Assembly (NCBI RefSeq): GCF_016756595.1 | Contig: NZ_AP023257.1 | Location: 1,240,001 to 1,304,000 of the forward strand | Origin: Mesorhizobium sp. L-2-11 | GTDB lineage: Bacteria; Pseudomonadota; Alphaproteobacteria; Rhizobiales; Rhizobiaceae | Length of the DNA stretch: 64,000 nucleotides | Direction: 5' to 3' | Shown: positions 40,215 through 49,196 of the stretch, piece by piece | Layout: the number at the start of each line of letters is the position of its first letter | How positions within the stretch are numbered: the first letter of the stretch is position 1 | Notes under the pieces: model-generated | What the model saw: only the letters and a program-made list of their open reading frames with translations | The model's database searches: none | Told to the model about the DNA's origin: nothing | Program-made: the position numbers and the translations under genes

Positions 40215-40901
40215 ATGGCTGCACGATCCATCATCGCGCTTGTTTGTGTCGCCGAAGTGGTCGCAACCGATCTCGCCGACCATCTCGAACGGCGCGGTCA
40301 TGACGTGCGCGCAGTGCGGCAGCCGTGGGAGGCGGAATCCTTGCTGTCCGGAAACGGCATCGATGTCGTCGTCGTCGGCGACAGCCTCAGCCAGGCGGAA
40401 GGGCGTGATCTGCTCAAGCGCCATGGCGGCGAGGGCGGGCCGGATTTCATCCTGATCTGCCGGCCGGCCGATCTCCTCGACAAGGTGCTGGCGCTCGAGC
40501 TCGGCGCCGCCGACGTCGTCGAGAGCCCGCTCAACGTCAGGGAACTCGCCGCCCGTATCGGCGGCCTGCTGGCACGGCGCGGCCGGAACGCCGGGGAATT
40601 GGTCGTGCTGGAGAATGCGACGGTCGACCTCCGGTCGGCCATGGTCATGCATCGCTCCGGCACGGAAGAACAATTGTCGCCGGGTCAGGTGGCGCTGCTC
40701 AGATTGTTCCTGGCCAGTCCGCGCAAGGTCTTGACGCGCGACGACATCATTGCTGCCGCGCCCGCCGAAAATGCCGATGCCTTCGATCGCTCGATCGATT
40801 CGCGCATCGTGCGACTGCGCCGCAAGCTCGACACCGAAACCATCACCACGATAAGAGGTGCCGGCTACCGGTTCGATCCGCCGACGCAGTTCGCCGACTG
40901 A
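40215..40901 (+). CDS. OmpR-type regulator with degenerate receiver
   Basis: A 228-residue protein. The C-terminal winged helix is normal (LSPGQVALLRLFLASPRKVL, then RSIDSRIVRLRRKLDTETI). The receiver-like half lacks the usual acidic pair (LVCVAEVVATD in place of VVDDE) and its conserved lysine is a serine (VVESPLNVRE in place of VKPF). An aspartate remains near the acceptor position (VVVVGDSLS). It may therefore act without phosphorylation. The ATG at 40215 has AGGGTGG six bases upstream. It is divergent from the normal regulator, with about 45 bases between them. Confidence 0.8.
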   Translation: MAARSIIALVCVAEVVATDLADHLERRGHDVRAVRQPWEAESLLSGNGIDVVVVGDSLSQAEGRDLLKRHGGEGGPDFILICRPADLLDKVLALELGAADVVESPLNVRELAARIGGLLARRGRNAGELVVLENATVDLRSAMVMHRSGTEEQLSPGQVALLRLFLASPRKVLTRDDIIAAAPAENADAFDRSIDSRIVRLRRKLDTETITTIRGAGYRFDPPTQFAD

Positions 40902-40955
40902 GGCCCAGCCCCTAACCTTCCAGCCCCTCACCGTACTGTCCACAGGCCCAGGCGC

Positions 40956-41123
40956 TCAGCGCACCACAAGAAGCGACGGACCTGACGGCATTTCGCTGGC
41001 CGTGACGAATTCGCTCGCATGGGCACGATCCCTGAGAAGCACGGTGGCGAGGCCGGCAAAGCCGAGCAGGCCCTGTGCGTAGAGCAGTGCGGAAAGCACC
41101 GAAGCTGCAAATTTCGTGTTCAT
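40956..41123 (-). CDS. Small exported or membrane protein, 55 residues
   Basis: Read on the reverse strand: ATG at 41123, stop at 40956. It starts MNTKFAASVLSALLYAQGLL, continues GFAGLATVLLRDRAHA and ends SLLVVR. The first 30 residues are one hydrophobic stretch after a lysine, so it is either a signal peptide (possible cut at AHA-SEF) or a membrane anchor. GGGGGGA lies about nine bases before the ATG. No family is recognised. It is too short for common length cut-offs. It converges on the regulator gene at 40215. Confidence 0.55.
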   Translation of the reverse strand: MNTKFAASVLSALLYAQGLLGFAGLATVLLRDRAHASEFVTASEMPSGPSLLVVR

Positions 41124-41785
41124 CGTTTTCGTCCCCCCAAATTTGGTTTCAGGTTCGCTTCAGGGAAAACCCCGAAGTGCCCGCGCCGCCAGCGGAGCCC
41201 CCCGTTGCGGCGCGGGCCTTCGGTCCTCTCGGCTGCAAGTTGCCGGAGGTGCCGCGCATCTTCATCAGCCCAAAACCGACCCGCCAGAGGGCCTTGAGCC
41301 GGTTATGCGCAGGCTGGACACAATCCAGACCGTCGCGAAAACAATGCGGCATGCAAATAAACGCTGCTTCTATGCTTATCCTGAACAGCCAGGAGATCGC
41401 GTTCGACTGCATGTTCATCTTGGTTGGTGCCGGCTGTTTTCGTTGGGTCAACTTTGCGGGTGGCCTGTATCGAGATCATGCCGCTCGAGTCGACGCTTTG
41501 TTGCCGATTGGTTTCGAGCCGAGTCAGGTTTCTTTCATATGAGAGAAGACGGCACTTTCGCCGGGAGATGACAGCACTGTTCGCGGGTCCGGGCTCGACC
41601 GGGCAAACAACCCTCCGGTCCATGGATCACCCCTGCAAATGCCTCGGATGGGCTTCCGGCCGTTAACCAGAGGAAACAGATTCGAAACAGGAACGTCCGC
41701 CCTGCGAAATCAATTCGAAACGTGACCCAACGATAAGCCGGCCATCGAATTGGAGCCGGCCATGCCCGGCAGACAGGGGGATATC
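41124..41785. other. Long intergenic stretch with one strong hairpin
   Basis: No coding frame here has a ribosome site or protein-like composition. A perfect 11-base stem (GCCCGCGCCGC at 41179-41189 with its complement at 41207-41217, loop of 17) lies 56 bases upstream of the small reverse-strand gene and may be a leader structure. Nothing else was recognised. Confidence 0.5.
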
Positions 41786-42271
41786 ATGCACACTGCCCTT
41801 TCCGCCAAGCTCATCAACATCGCCGCCGCCGTCACCGCGGGCTCGGTTCTTCTGTTCGGCGTCGGCAACGGCGTTGCCGATGCCGCCAATGGGGCCGCCA
41901 ATCGGGCCGCCAATCAGATCGTGGCGCGGATTTCGCTCTCGCAACAGACGATGGAAGTCCTCGTCGACGGCCGACCGACCTTCGCGTGGAAAGTCTCGAC
42001 CGGCGGCAAGGGGCATGTCACCCCGACCGGCTCGTTCAAGCCGACCCGCATGCACCAGATGTGGTATTCGAGGAAATATGACAACGCGCCGATGCCGCAT
42101 TCGGTCTTCTTCAAGGGTGGCTATGCCGTGCATGCGACCAATTTCGTAAGGCGCCTCGGTCAGCCGGCCTCGCATGGCTGCGTGCGGCTGCATCCGGACA
42201 ATGCCGCCGATTTCTATCAGCTTGTCGAGATTTTCGGTCCGGCCAACACCAGGATCGTCATCGTCAAATAG
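41786..42271 (+). CDS. L,D-transpeptidase (YkuD domain)
   Basis: A 161-residue exported enzyme. The signal peptide runs through IAAAVTAGSVLLFGVGNGVADA. A 12-bp triple repeat gives the AANGAANRAANQ stretch at the start of the mature protein. The YkuD domain follows, with the catalytic motif HATN near residue 115 and SHGCVRLHP near residue 132, holding the active cysteine. It makes 3-3 peptidoglycan cross-links or attaches proteins to peptidoglycan. The ATG at 41786 has AGGGGG upstream. A strong terminator follows. Confidence 0.88.
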   Translation: MHTALSAKLINIAAAVTAGSVLLFGVGNGVADAANGAANRAANQIVARISLSQQTMEVLVDGRPTFAWKVSTGGKGHVTPTGSFKPTRMHQMWYSRKYDNAPMPHSVFFKGGYAVHATNFVRRLGQPASHGCVRLHPDNAADFYQLVEIFGPANTRIVIVK

Positions 42272-42307
42272 ATAACCAAGACGATTCGGACATCACCGCC
42301 CAAGAAA

Positions 42308-42333
42308 AAGGCCGGAGATTTTCCGGCCTCTTT
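42308..42333. terminator. Terminator between L,D-transpeptidase and RND genes
   Basis: AAGGCCGGA pairs with TTCCGGCCT around GATT, with A and T runs on the two sides, so it can serve both convergent genes. Confidence 0.8.
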
Positions 42334-42338
42334 GTCAA

Positions 42339-45300
42339 TCAATCGACCGGCACCGGCATCAGCTTCGGGTCCGGCTTCTCGGCGTGATGCGGCAGGTCCT
42401 TGCTGGCGATGAAGGTGTAGAACATCGGCACCACGAACAGGGTAAACATGGTTCCCACCAGAATGCCGGTGAAGATCACCAGGCCCATCGAATAGCGCGC
42501 TGCCGCACCCGCGCCGCTGGAGATGATCAGCGGCACCACGCCGAGCGCCATCGCCGCCGTCGTCATCAGGATCGGTCTTAGCCGCACCCTGGCCGAGGCG
42601 ACGATCGCATCGCGCCGCCGCATCCCGTGCATCTCGCGCTGCTGGTTGGCGAATTCGACCAGAAGGATGCCGTGCTTGGTGATCAGGCCGATCAGCGTGA
42701 TCAGGCCGACCTGCGTGTAGATGTTGAGCGTTCCCAGCCCCAGATTGAGCGGCACGATTGCGCCGAAGATCGACAGCGGCACCGACATCATGATGATCAA
42801 CGGATCGCGGAAGCTTTCGAACTGCGCCGCCAGCACCAGATAAATGACGAGAATGGCTGCCGCGAAGGCGATGATGATCGTATAGCCCTGTTCCTTCTCC
42901 TGTCGCGACTGGCCGGTATAGTCGATGAAGAACGAGTCGGGCAGGCTTTCTCTGGCGATGTCCTCGATGGTCCTCAGCCCGTCGCCGGTGGTCAGGGTGG
43001 GCAATGGCAGAGCGGAAATCGTCGCGGAGTTTAACTGGTTGAATTGCTCGATCACGGCCGGCGAGGCGTTGGTCGAGATCTTCACCACTGCCGAGAGCGG
43101 CACCATCTCGCCCGACGCGCTGCGGACGAAATACTCGGCCAGCTTTTCAGGGTTGTCGCGGAAGTTCTGCGGCACCTGCGGGATGATGTCGTAGCTGTTG
43201 GACTCGCGGTCGAATTGCGCCACTTCGGCGCCACCGACAAGGAGGGTCAGCGTCCGGCCGATGTCGGCGATCGGCAGGTTGAGCGCCGCGGCGCGGTCGC
43301 GGTCGATCGTCACCGTCACTTGCGGTGCGTCAAAGGACATCGAATTCTGCACTGCGAGGAAGCGACCGGAGGCCTGCGCCTTGTTCTTGATGTCCTCGGC
43401 CGCCTCGAACACCTGGGAGGCATCGCCGGTCGAGCGCACCACCATCGAGACCGGCAGGCCGCCGCCGGAGCCGGGCAGCGTCGGTGGGGCGAAAACGAAA
43501 GCCTCGACGCCTGCCACCTTGGTAAGGCGGGCGGTGATGTCTTCCTGAAGCTCCTTCGAGCTGCGCTCGCGCTCGGCCCAGTCCTTGAATGCGAAGCCGA
43601 CGAAGGCGCTGTTCGTCGGGCCCTGGAAGGCGACGGCTGAGAACCGCGCCCTGGTTTCCGGGATATCGTTCATCAGCCCGAGAATCTGGTTCACATAGGT
43701 CTCGGTGTAGTCCGACGTCGCATAGCGCGGCGCGTTCACAAGAGACAGCAAGAAGCCCTGGTCTTCTTCCGGCGCCAGTTCGCCGGCGGTCTTGGTGAAC
43801 ATGAAGCCGGTCGTGGCGACCAGTGCGATGACGATCATCAGCGTCACCGGACGATATTTTAGCGAGCCGCTGACCAGCCGCTCATAGACGTTTTCGACGC
43901 GCCTGAACGTGTTGTCGACAATGCGCTGGAAGCGGCTGTGCGAGCCGGCCCTCAGGATGCGTGCTGACATCATCGGCGTGACGGTGAGGGCAACGACACC
44001 CGAAAGCACCACCGAGCCGGCAAGTGTCACCGCGAATTCGCGAAACAGTGCGCCGGTTAGGCCGCCGGTGAAGGCGAGCGGCGCGAACACGGCGGCCAGC
44101 GTTATCGTCATGGCGATGACGGCGGACGATATCTCCCGCATGCCGTTGAAGGCCGCCTGCATCGGCGACAAACCGTCTTCCTCCATGTGGCGATGAATGT
44201 TTTCCACCACCACGATGGCATCGTCAACGACGAGGCCGATCGCCAGCACCATTGCCAGCAACGACAAAAGATTGATCGAATAGCCCAGCGTAAACAGCAG
44301 GAAGCAGACGCCGATCAGTGACAGCGGAATGGTCACGATCGGCATCAGCACCGAGCGGAACGAGCCGAGGAAGAGCAGGATGACGACGATGACGATGGCG
44401 ACCGCCTCGCCGATGGTCTTGAACACCTCCTCGATCGAGGCGCTGATCTGCTCGGTCGAATCGTAGACGATTTCGATCGTCATGCCTTGCGGCAGCGTCT
44501 CCTGGATCGTCGGCACGATGTCGTGGATTGCCTCCGCAGTCGTCAGCGGATTGGCGGCCGGCGTCGGGAAGATGGCGAGAAAGATGCCGGGCTTGCCATT
44601 GAAAGTAACCCTGGTGTCGGTGTTCGCCGCGGCGAGCTCGACGCGCGCCACGTCGCGCAGCCTCACCACCTTGCCGTCTGTCGAACGAAGCGGAAGAGCG
44701 GCGAAAGCCTCGGGCGTCTGCAGTGTCGAGCGGACGGTGATCGAGGTGGCGACGTACTCGTTTTCGGTATTGCCGGGTGCGGAGAGGAAATTCGATGCGT
44801 TGATGGCGGTCAGCACGTCCGACGCCGTCACGCCGCGCGCAGCCAGTTTGATCGGGTCGATCCAGACGCGCATCGAATATTCGGCGGCCCCGAAAATCTG
44901 TACGTCGGCAACACCCTCGACCGTCGACATACGCGGCCGCACGACGCGCTCGATATATTCGGTGAGCTGTTCCGGCGTCATGTTCGGATTCTGCATCGAG
45001 ATATACATCATCGCGAACTGCTCGCCGGTGCCCTTGACGATCACCGGGTCCTCGGACTCGTCCGGCAGGTCGCCGCGCACGCTTTGTACTTTCGACAAGA
45101 CTTCGTTCAGCGCGACATCGGGGTCGGAGCCGAGTTTCATCTGCACGGTCACGGTGCTTGAGGACGGCCGGCTCGCCGACGTGACGTAATCGATGTTTTC
45201 GGTCGAGGCGACGGCACGGGCGATCGGCGCGGAAATGAACCCCTGGATCAGGTCGGCGCTGGCGCCGGGATAGGCCGTGGTGATGGTGATGGCCGTTTCT

Positions 45301-45422
45301 TCGACCTCTGGATACTGCCGGATCGAGAGGTTGAAGATGCCTTGGAACCCCAGAAGCAGGATCATCAAGGCGAGCACGGTCGAGAGGACCGGACGGCGAA
45401 TGAAGAGGTCGGAGAAGCTCAT
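42339..45422 (-). CDS. RND-family multidrug efflux permease (HAE1 type)
   Basis: A 1027-residue inner-membrane proton antiporter of the AcrB/MexB class. It starts MSFSDLFIRRPVLSTVLALM. The TM4 proton-relay aspartates are in AIGLVVDDAIVVVENIHRHM near residue 400. The repeated second half begins near YRPVTLMIVIALVATTGFMF (about residue 530) and ends with the RLRPILMTTAAMALGVVPL signature. It exports drugs or detergents through an outer-membrane channel not encoded here. The start overlaps the stop of the adaptor gene by four bases. Confidence 0.93.
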   Translation of the reverse strand: MSFSDLFIRRPVLSTVLALMILLLGFQGIFNLSIRQYPEVEETAITITTAYPGASADLIQGFISAPIARAVASTENIDYVTSASRPSSSTVTVQMKLGSDPDVALNEVLSKVQSVRGDLPDESEDPVIVKGTGEQFAMMYISMQNPNMTPEQLTEYIERVVRPRMSTVEGVADVQIFGAAEYSMRVWIDPIKLAARGVTASDVLTAINASNFLSAPGNTENEYVATSITVRSTLQTPEAFAALPLRSTDGKVVRLRDVARVELAAANTDTRVTFNGKPGIFLAIFPTPAANPLTTAEAIHDIVPTIQETLPQGMTIEIVYDSTEQISASIEEVFKTIGEAVAIVIVVILLFLGSFRSVLMPIVTIPLSLIGVCFLLFTLGYSINLLSLLAMVLAIGLVVDDAIVVVENIHRHMEEDGLSPMQAAFNGMREISSAVIAMTITLAAVFAPLAFTGGLTGALFREFAVTLAGSVVLSGVVALTVTPMMSARILRAGSHSRFQRIVDNTFRRVENVYERLVSGSLKYRPVTLMIVIALVATTGFMFTKTAGELAPEEDQGFLLSLVNAPRYATSDYTETYVNQILGLMNDIPETRARFSAVAFQGPTNSAFVGFAFKDWAERERSSKELQEDITARLTKVAGVEAFVFAPPTLPGSGGGLPVSMVVRSTGDASQVFEAAEDIKNKAQASGRFLAVQNSMSFDAPQVTVTIDRDRAAALNLPIADIGRTLTLLVGGAEVAQFDRESNSYDIIPQVPQNFRDNPEKLAEYFVRSASGEMVPLSAVVKISTNASPAVIEQFNQLNSATISALPLPTLTTGDGLRTIEDIARESLPDSFFIDYTGQSRQEKEQGYTIIIAFAAAILVIYLVLAAQFESFRDPLIIMMSVPLSIFGAIVPLNLGLGTLNIYTQVGLITLIGLITKHGILLVEFANQQREMHGMRRRDAIVASARVRLRPILMTTAAMALGVVPLIISSGAGAAARYSMGLVIFTGILVGTMFTLFVVPMFYTFIASKDLPHHAEKPDPKLMPVPVD

Positions 45423-46684
45423 TTCTGGGCTGCCTGCTGGTTTGCCGGTTTGGTCGGGTCGACGGTGTTGTCGACGGCAACGGACATGCCGCTGGAAAGG
45501 CGGTTCTGGCCGGCAGTAACGACTTCGTCGCCGGGGGCGAGGCCTTCCAGGATCTCAACCAGGCCGGCGTTGCGGCGGCCTGGCTTGACGAACACCTGGG
45601 CGAGCACGAGCTGCGGCTTCTGTTCTTCGGCCGCCGGCTCGGCCGGCGCAGCAGCAGATTGTTCCTCGGGTTTTGCCGCGGGCGCTTCGGCCGCGGGCTT
45701 TGCACTATCCGTTGCGGGCTTTTCTTCCGCGTTGGCCGCGGCGGCAGGGGCGGCGCCGCTGTCGGCAGCTGGCTTTGCCGGACGCACCACGAAGACGAAG
45801 TCACCGTAGAGGCTGGAGGTCAGCGCGGTCTGCGGCACCGTCAGCACGTTGTTTTCCTCAGGCAGTTCGACGCGCACCTGGACGAACTGGCCAGGGGTCA
45901 GCTTGCCTTCTGGGTTGGCGACCTCGGCCCTGACCGTCACCAGCCGGCTGGCCGGATCGATCTTGGGGTCGATACCGCGAATCGTGCCGGTGAACGGCAA
46001 CTCGCCGTCACCAACGCCCAGCCGCACCTTCTGGCCGATCTTGAGCAGCGGAAGCTGCTGTTCGGGAACCGAGAAATCGGCCCGCATCGTCTCCAGATCC
46101 TGCAGGGTCGCTACGGAAGTGCCGGGCGTGAGATACTGGCCGAGGTCAATCCTGGGGATACCCACCGTGCCGCTGAAGGGCGCGGTCAGCAGCTTCTGCT
46201 CGAGCACCGCCTGCAGCCTGTTGACCTGCGAAGTGGAAGCCGATGCGGCCGCCCGCGCCGAGTCGAGCGTCGATTCCGAGCCGACGCCGCGTTTCTGCAG
46301 TTCAAGCGCGCGTGTCAACGCCGTCTGGTCGAGCGCTGCCTGCGCCTTTGTCGCCTCGAGATCGGCGCGCTCGGCGGCATCGTCGAGCTGAAGCAGAAGC
46401 GCGTTGGCTTCAACCTTCTGATTGGCCTGAAACTTGATGTCCTTGACGATGCCGGCGGCTTCGACGGTCAGGTCGACGCCGCGGACCGCACTGACAGTGC
46501 CGATCGCCTCGACGCCCGGCGTCCACTCTGTCGGCTTGACGATCATCGTCGACACCGTCGCCGCCGGCGGCTTCATCGTGGCGAAGAACTGCTGCATTGC
46601 ATTGTCGCGGAACAAATTGAAGCCGACAATGCCGCCGCACACCAGCGCGAGCAGAACGAAGGCGATGATGAAGCGCTTGATCAC
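45419..46684 (-). CDS. RND efflux periplasmic adaptor (HlyD/MFP family)
   Basis: A 421-residue membrane-fusion protein. One N-terminal anchor (FIIAFVLLALVCGGIVGFNLF) is followed by a lipoyl half (VEAAGIVKDIKFQANQKV), an alpha-hairpin, the second lipoyl half (LLTAPFSGTVGIPRIDLGQ) and beta-barrel (IDPASRLVTVRAEVAN). Unusually, an Ala/Pro/Glu-rich stretch of about 55 residues (APAAAANAEEKPATDSAKPA and on) interrupts the membrane-proximal domain near residues 290-345. The GTG at 46684 has GAGGGGA seven bases upstream; an ATG at 46738 is the alternative. It is the first gene of the efflux operon. Confidence 0.88.
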   Translation of the reverse strand: MIKRFIIAFVLLALVCGGIVGFNLFRDNAMQQFFATMKPPAATVSTMIVKPTEWTPGVEAIGTVSAVRGVDLTVEAAGIVKDIKFQANQKVEANALLLQLDDAAERADLEATKAQAALDQTALTRALELQKRGVGSESTLDSARAAASASTSQVNRLQAVLEQKLLTAPFSGTVGIPRIDLGQYLTPGTSVATLQDLETMRADFSVPEQQLPLLKIGQKVRLGVGDGELPFTGTIRGIDPKIDPASRLVTVRAEVANPEGKLTPGQFVQVRVELPEENNVLTVPQTALTSSLYGDFVFVVRPAKPAADSGAAPAAAANAEEKPATDSAKPAAEAPAAKPEEQSAAAPAEPAAEEQKPQLVLAQVFVKPGRRNAGLVEILEGLAPGDEVVTAGQNRLSSGMSVAVDNTVDPTKPANQQAAQK

Positions 46685-46781
46685 GAGCAGTCCCCTCGGC
46701 CGGCGACCGGCATAGCGGTTGGGTGTCGCGGGACTCATATCGATCACGAGCCCCAATTTCAAATGTCGGCCGTCTTACTGT

Positions 46782-46795
46782 ACCGTCTGGACGGT
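46782..46795. promoter_or_regulatory. Candidate TetR operator between divergent efflux genes
   Basis: ACCGTC-TG-GACGGT has perfect 6-base arms around two bases, in the 152-base gap between the adaptor and tetR genes. Confidence 0.6.
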
Positions 46796-46836
46796 CTTGT
46801 CAATTCCGCCTAAGCTAATGTATCGGAGAGGGATTG

Positions 46837-47373
46837 ATGAAAACCCGCAGAACGAATTCGCGCGACAGGATACTGGCCGCCGCCGCCGATGTGGCGCGCG
46901 AGTCGGGGCCTGGCAGCCTGTCGCTGGACGCCGTCGCCAGCCGTGCCGGGGTGTCGAAAGGCGGCTTGCTGTACAATTTCCCGACCAAGGCGAAACTGAT
47001 GCAGGCGCTGGTTGAGGATTATCTGCGCGCCTTCGAGCAGGCGCTGGACGCCGCCCGCACTGCCGGCGTCGGCGGTGAAAGCCCGCTTGCGACCTACATC
47101 AAGCTTTCGGCCGAGCATGCCGCGGAATCGAAACCGTCAGCTTCCTGGATATTTTCGGCGATCGCCGAGGATCCCGAATTCCTGACCCCGATAAAAGCGT
47201 TCAGGCGGCAGGTTTTCGAGCGACTCAAGGGAGAGACGCCGGACCTCAAGGCGCTGCTGGTCTGCTACCTCGCCATCGAAGGACTTCGCAGCATGAATCT
47301 ATTCGATTCGGACGTCCTCTCACAGGACGAACGTCGGCTGCTGGTATCGTCCTTACTGGAGATTGCGGGATAG
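46837..47373 (+). CDS. TetR-family repressor of the efflux pump
   Basis: A 178-residue regulator. The N-terminal helix-turn-helix has RILAAAADVARESGPGSLSL then AVASRAGVSKGGLLYNFPTK near residues 9-50. The rest is an all-helical ligand domain. The divergent position and the palindrome between suggest it represses both itself and the RND operon, with release by an exported drug. The ATG at 46837 follows GGAGAGGG; a TTG one codon earlier is possible. Confidence 0.87.
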   Translation: MKTRRTNSRDRILAAAADVARESGPGSLSLDAVASRAGVSKGGLLYNFPTKAKLMQALVEDYLRAFEQALDAARTAGVGGESPLATYIKLSAEHAAESKPSASWIFSAIAEDPEFLTPIKAFRRQVFERLKGETPDLKALLVCYLAIEGLRSMNLFDSDVLSQDERRLLVSSLLEIAG

Positions 47374-47670
47374 ATTGCCGCGCAGGCCGGGCGCAGCACC
47401 TGCGGCGGACAGATCCCATCTCTCTCGACATGGATGCCTGGCCGTCACCGCCGCTGCGTTACGGGAAAACCTGATCTCGCAGGCTGGCTGCATCATTGTC
47501 ATGGCCAGATTTCCAACGTATTGGCCGCCGGGTGCCGCAACGGCCGCGCGAGCGATCGGTGCATGACGGAAGCCAGATCAACGATCACCATTGCGGCAAG
47601 TAGGTGGCAAGCTTTGGCGAATCGCCAGCTCAGTCGGGCGATGCAGCGGCGCAGAATGAAAACTGTAGCG
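47374..47670. other. Intergenic, no gene recognised
   Basis: The transposase frame is open far upstream through this region, but no ribosome site or transposase-like sequence is seen before 47833. Nothing else is supported. Confidence 0.5.
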
Positions 47671-47716
47671 ATCCTTCGCGCCCCCCCTCTGTCCTGCCGG
47701 ACATCTCCCCCACTTG

Positions 47717-49017
47717 GGCAGGGCTGTCCGGGGAAAGTTTTGAGTGAATCGAAATGCCACATGTGCATGCCCCGTAAAACGGGGTTTGTCCGTCTTTTCT
47801 CTGGTTGTCGAGACTCAGAAAAGGAACGGGGCATGCGCTTTGCACCTAGCATCTTCGGGCAGCTTCTTGAACCCATCGATCGGCGTCAATTCCAAGCAAT
47901 TGTGGATCGCCACGACGGGGATGCGTACGACAAATCGTTCAGAAGCTGGGATCATCTGGTGGCGCTGATCTATGCCCAGTTCTGCGGCAGCAGCAGCTTG
48001 CGTGGCCTGGAAGCCGGCTGGAACGCCAACAGCCAGCATCATTATCACCTGGGCAGCGGTCCGTTGATGCGTTCGACCTTGTCGGATGCCAACAGACGGC
48101 GTCCGGTCGCCATCTTTGCCGAGGCGTTCGGTCTGGTGGCGAACCTGCTCGACAGGCAAATGCGGCGCGAGGGCGAAGCAATGCTGCGGCTGATCGACTC
48201 GACCCCCATTCCGCTCGGCAAACTGTGCGATTGGGCCAAGTCGAACGGGCGCATTCGCGGCATGAAGGTGCATGTCGTCTATGACCCGAAGACCGACTGT
48301 CCGCGCGTCCTCGACATCACCGACGCCAACGTCAACGACGCCCAGGTCGGTCGCCAGATCACGATCGAAGCTGGAGCGACCTACGTGTTCGACAAGGGCT
48401 ACTGCCATTATGGCTGGTGGACGGCGATCGCCGAAGCCGGATCGATCTTCGTGACGCGGCCCAAATCCAACATGAGGCTGGCGCTGCTGCGTGATCGCCC
48501 TATAGCCGAGCCGCAGGGCGACGGCTTCCTGGTTGTGGAAGACAGTGAGGTAAGCTTGGTCAGCAAGGCTGCTTGCAAGCTGCCGATGCGGCTGCGTCGC
48601 CTGCGCGTTCAGCGCGAAACGGGCGACACCATCACGCTTTTGACCAACGATCTGGAGCGCTCTGCCGTCGAGATTGGACGGCTTTACAAAGGCCGCTGGC
48701 ACATCGAGCTTCTGTTCCGATGGATCAAGCAGCACCTCAAGATCCGCAAGTTCCTCGGCAACAACGGCAATGCAATCCGCCTGCAACTCTTTGCCGCAAT
48801 GATCGCCTTTGCGCTGCTGCGCATTGTCGCGCGCACCCGCCGCGTCACTATTCCTATCTTGAGGTTCACAGAACTGGTCGCTCAATACTTGTTCGGGCGG
48901 CGGAAACTGCACACCATCGATAAGCCGCCACCGGTCAATCCAAGCCGACCAAGGGACCGAGCCTCTCCCAATCAGATGGCCTTCATTTATGAATAACTTT
49001 CCCCGGACAGCCCTGCC
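47717..49017 (+). mobile_element. IS4-family insertion sequence, 1301 bp, apparently intact
   Basis: Perfect 23-bp terminal inverted repeats lie at 47717-47739 (starting GGCAGGGCTG) and 48995-49017. The 5-base direct repeat ACTTG flanks both ends (47712-47716 and 49018-49022); because the bases next to the ends are symmetrical, the duplication could also be read as 7 bases (CACTTGG). One intact transposase gene fills the element. The perfect ends and uninterrupted gene suggest recent insertion. Confidence 0.92.
47833..48996 (+). CDS. IS4-family transposase (DUF4372 plus DDE domain)
   Basis: A 387-residue transposase. An N-terminal DUF4372-like domain (FGQLLEPIDRRQFQAIVDRH, DHLVALIYAQFCGSSSLRGL) precedes the DDE core. 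The catalytic residues are the aspartates in LRLIDSTPIPLG near residue 122 and YVFDKGYCHYG near residue 188, and the glutamate in YKGRWHIELLFRWIKQHLKI near residue 290, which is the YREK signature of IS4. The ATG at 47833 follows GGAACGGGGC. The stop lies two bases inside the right inverted repeat, as in compact IS elements. Confidence 0.93.
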   Translation: MRFAPSIFGQLLEPIDRRQFQAIVDRHDGDAYDKSFRSWDHLVALIYAQFCGSSSLRGLEAGWNANSQHHYHLGSGPLMRSTLSDANRRRPVAIFAEAFGLVANLLDRQMRREGEAMLRLIDSTPIPLGKLCDWAKSNGRIRGMKVHVVYDPKTDCPRVLDITDANVNDAQVGRQITIEAGATYVFDKGYCHYGWWTAIAEAGSIFVTRPKSNMRLALLRDRPIAEPQGDGFLVVEDSEVSLVSKAACKLPMRLRRLRVQRETGDTITLLTNDLERSAVEIGRLYKGRWHIELLFRWIKQHLKIRKFLGNNGNAIRLQLFAAMIAFALLRIVARTRRVTIPILRFTELVAQYLFGRRKLHTIDKPPPVNPSRPRDRASPNQMAFIYE

Positions 49018-49196
49018 ACTTGGGGGGAGATTGGCTGTCATCGCCGCTTTCGCCAATCGCCGACGCTGGACGGATTCGAGCCGCCGCTGAAGCCGCCAAT
49101 CTCCCCCCTTGTGGGGGAGATGTCCGGCAGGACAAAGGGGGGCGCTGTCCCGCCGGCATCTCAAGGGTTTTGTACAATGGCGCATTCGGCCACTGG

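Larger units (their letters stand above)
47671..49162. repeat. RIME-like mosaic element split by an IS
   Basis: The left part (47671-47716, GATCCTTCGCGCCCCCCC to CATCTCCCCCACTTG) and right part (49018-49162) rejoin into an inverted repeat. The left arm CTGTCCTGCCGGACATCTCC and on is complementary to the right arm around 49098-49140. The IS sits in the centre of the left arm, which is itself the palindrome CTCCCCC-ACTT-GGGGGAG. Confidence 0.75.

Noticed and set aside
41303..41666. Short overlapping frames on both strands in the 41-kb gap
   Set aside because: No ribosome sites, no family-like segments, and cysteine/arginine-rich composition.
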